DNA of 64,000 bases from Jeotgalicoccus marinus DSM 19772 (lineage in GTDB: Bacteria; Bacillota; Bacilli; Staphylococcales; Salinicoccaceae). Below the pieces are notes generated by a model. The model was given only the letters and a program-made list of their open reading frames with translations, did no database searches and had not been told where the DNA came from. The translations under genes and the position numbers were made by a program. Shown piece by piece: positions 61,327-64,000 of the stretch. The DNA lies in assembly GCF_000425825.1 (NCBI RefSeq), contig NZ_AUEE01000007.1:1-64000 (forward strand), given 5' to 3'. Positions within the stretch are counted from its first letter, which is position 1. The number at the start of each line of letters is the position of its first letter.

Positions 61327-62560
61327 AGTAATACACTTAAAAGATGTTGTCGGTAAAGGGTATAAGGACTTCTGGAATAATACACAAAGATACAGAGTAT
61401 TAAAGGGCGGTCGTGGTAGTAAGAAGTCTACTACAACCGCTCTTAATTTTATATCTAGATTAATTGAACACCCTAAAGCTAATTTACTCGTGATTAGGCA
61501 GGTGTTTAAAGACCATAAAGATAGTACCTATTCACAATTGAAATGGGCTGCAAGACAATTAGGCGCTTATGAGGAGTTCGATTGGAAAGTATCACCTTTG
61601 GAAGTCGTCAGACGTTCTACAGGTCAAAAGATACTTTTCCGTGGGCTTGATGATCCAATGAGTGTGACATCCGCCACAGTCGAACACGGCTATCTGTGTT
61701 GGGCTTGGTTTGAAGAAGCGTTCCAGGTAAGAAAAGAAGATGACTTCAACAAGATAGATATGTCAATCCGCGGTGATACAGGCGGATTGTTCAAACAAAT
61801 TACTTTGACGTTTAACCCGTGGAGTGAAAAACATTGGTTAAATAAGCGATTCTTTAAATCCGATAGTCCGAACGTATTTACTAAGACAACAAACTATTTA
61901 TGCAATGAGTTCTTAGATGATGCAGATATATCCTTGTTTGAAGAAATGAAAGTGAAATCACCTAGACGTTACAAGATAGAAGGTTTAGGTGAGTGGGGCA
62001 TTGCAGAAGGTGGCATATACGAAAACTGGCATGAACGACTGTTTGATACAAATGAAATCAGTAAGCGCCCAGGTGTCGTATCCGCTTTTGGAATGGACTT
62101 TGGATTTACGAACGATGAAACAGCATTGAGTTGTGCCTTAGTAGATATACCTAACAGAGAGCTATACATCTTTGATGAACTCTACGAGAAAGCATTGCTT
62201 AACGATGAAATTGCTCAAAGAGTAATCGAAAAAGGCTATGGCAAGGAATTAATCATCGCAGATAGCGCAGAACCTAAGTCTATAGTTGATTTAAGGCGGT
62301 ATGGCTTACGTAAGGTAGCAAGAGCTGAGAAAGGTCCAGACAGCATTAAAAATGGTATTCAGTATATTCAACAGTACACCATATTTGTACATCCTAGATG
62401 TGTGAATGCAATAAATGAGTTGTCTAACTACGTGTGGGATACAAATAAATACGATGAACCAATCAATAAGCCAATCGATGAATATAACCACTTCTTAGAT
62501 GCGTTGCGCTATAGCATGGAACGCATACGTAAAAAAGACAAAATGAAACGAGGTGCCTAA
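61319..62560 (+). CDS. terL: Terminase large subunit (PBSX/SPP1 type)
   Basis: A 413-aa packaging motor. ATPase: Walker A-like KGGRGSKKST at about 29-38 and LCWAWFEEA Walker B. Nuclease: FGMDFGFTNDETAL, then LIIADSAEPKSI and NHFLDALRYSMER. The length and motifs match SPP1/PBSX-type headful-packaging terminases. Confidence 0.95.
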   Translation: MSKVIHLKDVVGKGYKDFWNNTQRYRVLKGGRGSKKSTTTALNFISRLIEHPKANLLVIRQVFKDHKDSTYSQLKWAARQLGAYEEFDWKVSPLEVVRRSTGQKILFRGLDDPMSVTSATVEHGYLCWAWFEEAFQVRKEDDFNKIDMSIRGDTGGLFKQITLTFNPWSEKHWLNKRFFKSDSPNVFTKTTNYLCNEFLDDADISLFEEMKVKSPRRYKIEGLGEWGIAEGGIYENWHERLFDTNEISKRPGVVSAFGMDFGFTNDETALSCALVDIPNRELYIFDELYEKALLNDEIAQRVIEKGYGKELIIADSAEPKSIVDLRRYGLRKVARAEKGPDSIKNGIQYIQQYTIFVHPRCVNAINELSNYVWDTNKYDEPINKPIDEYNHFLDALRYSMERIRKKDKMKRGA

Positions 62561-63940
62561 ATGAACGTACCAGATCTAATAGACGACATTAAAAAAAATG
62601 GTGTACAACCAAAACATATAGAACAGATGATTGAATTAAATAAAGATAATCGTAGACGTATGTATAACTTATATGAACGCTATCAAGCGAAACAAGATGC
62701 GATTCCTGTATTCAGACATGATCCCGTTAAACAGTATGAGGACTTCGAAACAGGTGGAAACGTGAAGCGTATTGATCAGTTTGTGAATAACAAACTCAAT
62801 AATGCGTTTGATGTAGAAATTGTAGATACACGTGTTGGTTACATGCATGGTGTGCCGATTGTCTATCGTGATGAAGATGACGAAGAAACGAAACTTATTC
62901 AACAGTTTAGCTTAATGAACAATGCACCAGATAAAGACTCTGAGCTTGGTAAGATGGCTGCGATATGTGGTTATGCTGCAAGAATTATCTATATCGATAC
63001 AGAAGGTAATGAACGTATTAAAAACCTTAAACCATATAATGTAATGTTTTTAGGCGAAGATATGTCAGAGCCTGAATATAGCTTGCACTACTATCCAGTA
63101 AGAGATGAGAGTAAACAAGAAGACGTTTGGCATGCTGAATTCTATGACGATACATACTACCACACCTTTGTTGGTGGAGAGCGTAGTATGCACCTCAGAG
63201 AAAGAAAACCACATTTATCTGATTACAATCCACTCTTTGGAGTACCTAACAACGAAGAATTGATTGGGGATACTGAAAGAGTATTATCACTCATTGATGG
63301 TTACGACAGAGCGATATCAGATGCATCGTCAGAAATCAGTCAAACTCGTCTAGCCTACTTGGTGTTACGTGGACTAGGGATGGATTCAGATGAAATTCAA
63401 GACCTACAGAAGTCTGGTGCATTTGAACTATACGATGAAAAGCAAGATGTGAAGTACCTAACTAAAGATGTTAATGACACGATGATTGAGAATCACTTAG
63501 ACAGACTAGAGAAGAACATCATGCGGTTTGCGAAGTCGGTCAACTTTAATAGCAATGAGTTTAACGGCAATGTACCCGTGATTGGTATGCATTTGAAGTT
63601 AATGGCACTAGAGAATAAATGCATCACATTTGAGCGTAAGATGACGGCTGCACTGCGCTATCAGTTCAAAGTGTTGTATAGCATCTGGAAACGTAAGAAC
63701 AAGCGCACAGGCGGTGATTTAGACTATTTAAACGTGAGTTTTAAATGGAAACGTAACATTCCAGTCAACAAGTTAGAAGAAGCGCAAGTATTAAGTACGT
63801 TAAACGGTCAAATTTCAGATTCTTCTCGTTATGATTTATCTAACTTGATTGAAGATGCAGAAAACGAAATCGAAAAAATGAATGATGAGCTGGTGGTGAC
63901 TGGCAATGATGACACAGGAACAGATAGACAAGAAGATTGA
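62561..63940 (+). CDS. Phage portal protein (SPP1 gp6-like)
   Basis: A 459-aa portal: dodecameric ring for DNA entry. GGNVKRIDQFVNNKLNNAF, VGYMHGVPIVY and LGLMKRIKE-like central helices (ENHLDRLEKNIMRFAKSVNF) fit the SPP1-type portal family. ATG directly follows the terL stop. An acidic C-terminus overlaps the next gene by 35 nt. Confidence 0.92.
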   Translation: MNVPDLIDDIKKNGVQPKHIEQMIELNKDNRRRMYNLYERYQAKQDAIPVFRHDPVKQYEDFETGGNVKRIDQFVNNKLNNAFDVEIVDTRVGYMHGVPIVYRDEDDEETKLIQQFSLMNNAPDKDSELGKMAAICGYAARIIYIDTEGNERIKNLKPYNVMFLGEDMSEPEYSLHYYPVRDESKQEDVWHAEFYDDTYYHTFVGGERSMHLRERKPHLSDYNPLFGVPNNEELIGDTERVLSLIDGYDRAISDASSEISQTRLAYLVLRGLGMDSDEIQDLQKSGAFELYDEKQDVKYLTKDVNDTMIENHLDRLEKNIMRFAKSVNFNSNEFNGNVPVIGMHLKLMALENKCITFERKMTAALRYQFKVLYSIWKRKNKRTGGDLDYLNVSFKWKRNIPVNKLEEAQVLSTLNGQISDSSRYDLSNLIEDAENEIEKMNDELVVTGNDDTGTDRQED

Positions 63941-64000
63941 TAGTCTCATCGCACAAGCTGAACGTGAAACAGAAAAGATACTCGCTAGGCGTTTGAAATA
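63906..64000 (+). CDS. Minor head protein / head morphogenesis protein (partial)
   Basis: The reading frame opens at ATG 63906 (GGTGGTG 8 nt upstream) inside the portal 3' end and runs off the window: MMTQEQIDKKIDSLIAQAER. A gene at this position after an SPP1-type portal is normally gp7-like (Mu F) head protein; only about 31 codons are visible. Confidence 0.65.
   Translation, partial: MMTQEQIDKKIDSLIAQAERETEKILARRLK

Overview
This is an AT-rich chromosomal segment of a Gram-positive coccus of the family Staphylococcaceae. The evidence is the 23S-5S-tRNA cluster with the staphylococcal tRNA order, the coproporphyrin-dependent haem genes, a TRAP homologue next to ecsAB, an AirSR-type two-component system and a staphylococcal-type ComK. 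The exact genus (for example the Jeotgalicoccus/Salinicoccus/Nosocomiicoccus side of the family) is inference. Several genes appear to use TTG or GTG starts.

Layout. 1-2546: 3' end of 23S rRNA, 5S rRNA and 23 tRNA genes, including a structurally deviant tRNA-Gly(UCC) and an unusual initiator tRNA. 2709-12837: psuK-psuG pseudouridine catabolism, an S9 peptidase, a MarR/MFS efflux pair, a membrane protein, a YceI protein, a broken response regulator, an RclA/MerA-like flavin disulfide reductase and maf. 12989-22740: a DUF6176-like protein, queG-trmL (both act on tRNA position 34), a nitroreductase, a flavoreductase-like protein, a 38-aa membrane peptide, fumC and ppx-ppk. 22819-30242: a pseudouridine synthase with a thiol-oxidation pair, airSR, a dicarboxylate/amino acid symporter, an XRE regulator, a DUF445 protein and a YlbF/YheA protein. 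30330-45782: yhaONM, prsA, ytxH, hit, ecsAB, TRAP, hemE-hemH-hemY, lplA, an IDEAL-domain protein and comK. 45909-46075: tRNA-Asn and tRNA-Ser.

From tRNA-Ser(GCU) to the window end lies the left part of a siphovirus-type prophage, apparently integrated at the tRNA 3' end. Its order is integrase, ImmA-type peptidase, lipoprotein, PH-like protein and a CI-type repressor (minus strand), then Cro, antirepressor, YqaJ exonuclease/RecT/SSB, a DnaD-like initiator and helicase loader, many small accessory genes, dUTPase, RecU, a late regulator, terminase, portal and a truncated minor head protein (plus strand). Immunity is built on a repeated TTACC-N5-GGTAA operator with five copies. The repressor has no peptidase domain, while the ImmA gene has a LexA-like box just upstream, which suggests SOS induction by transcription of the protease. 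The initiator gene carries 15-bp iterons (candidate phage origin). Two small moron-like cassettes sit between the late regulator and terminase genes.

The most interesting signals are the putative non-proteogenic tRNA-Gly, the LexA box/ImmA/short-CI circuit with an operator inside the cro 3' end, and the autonomous 42-codon antisense gene. An unexplained structured intergenic region at 6571-6776 is also notable.
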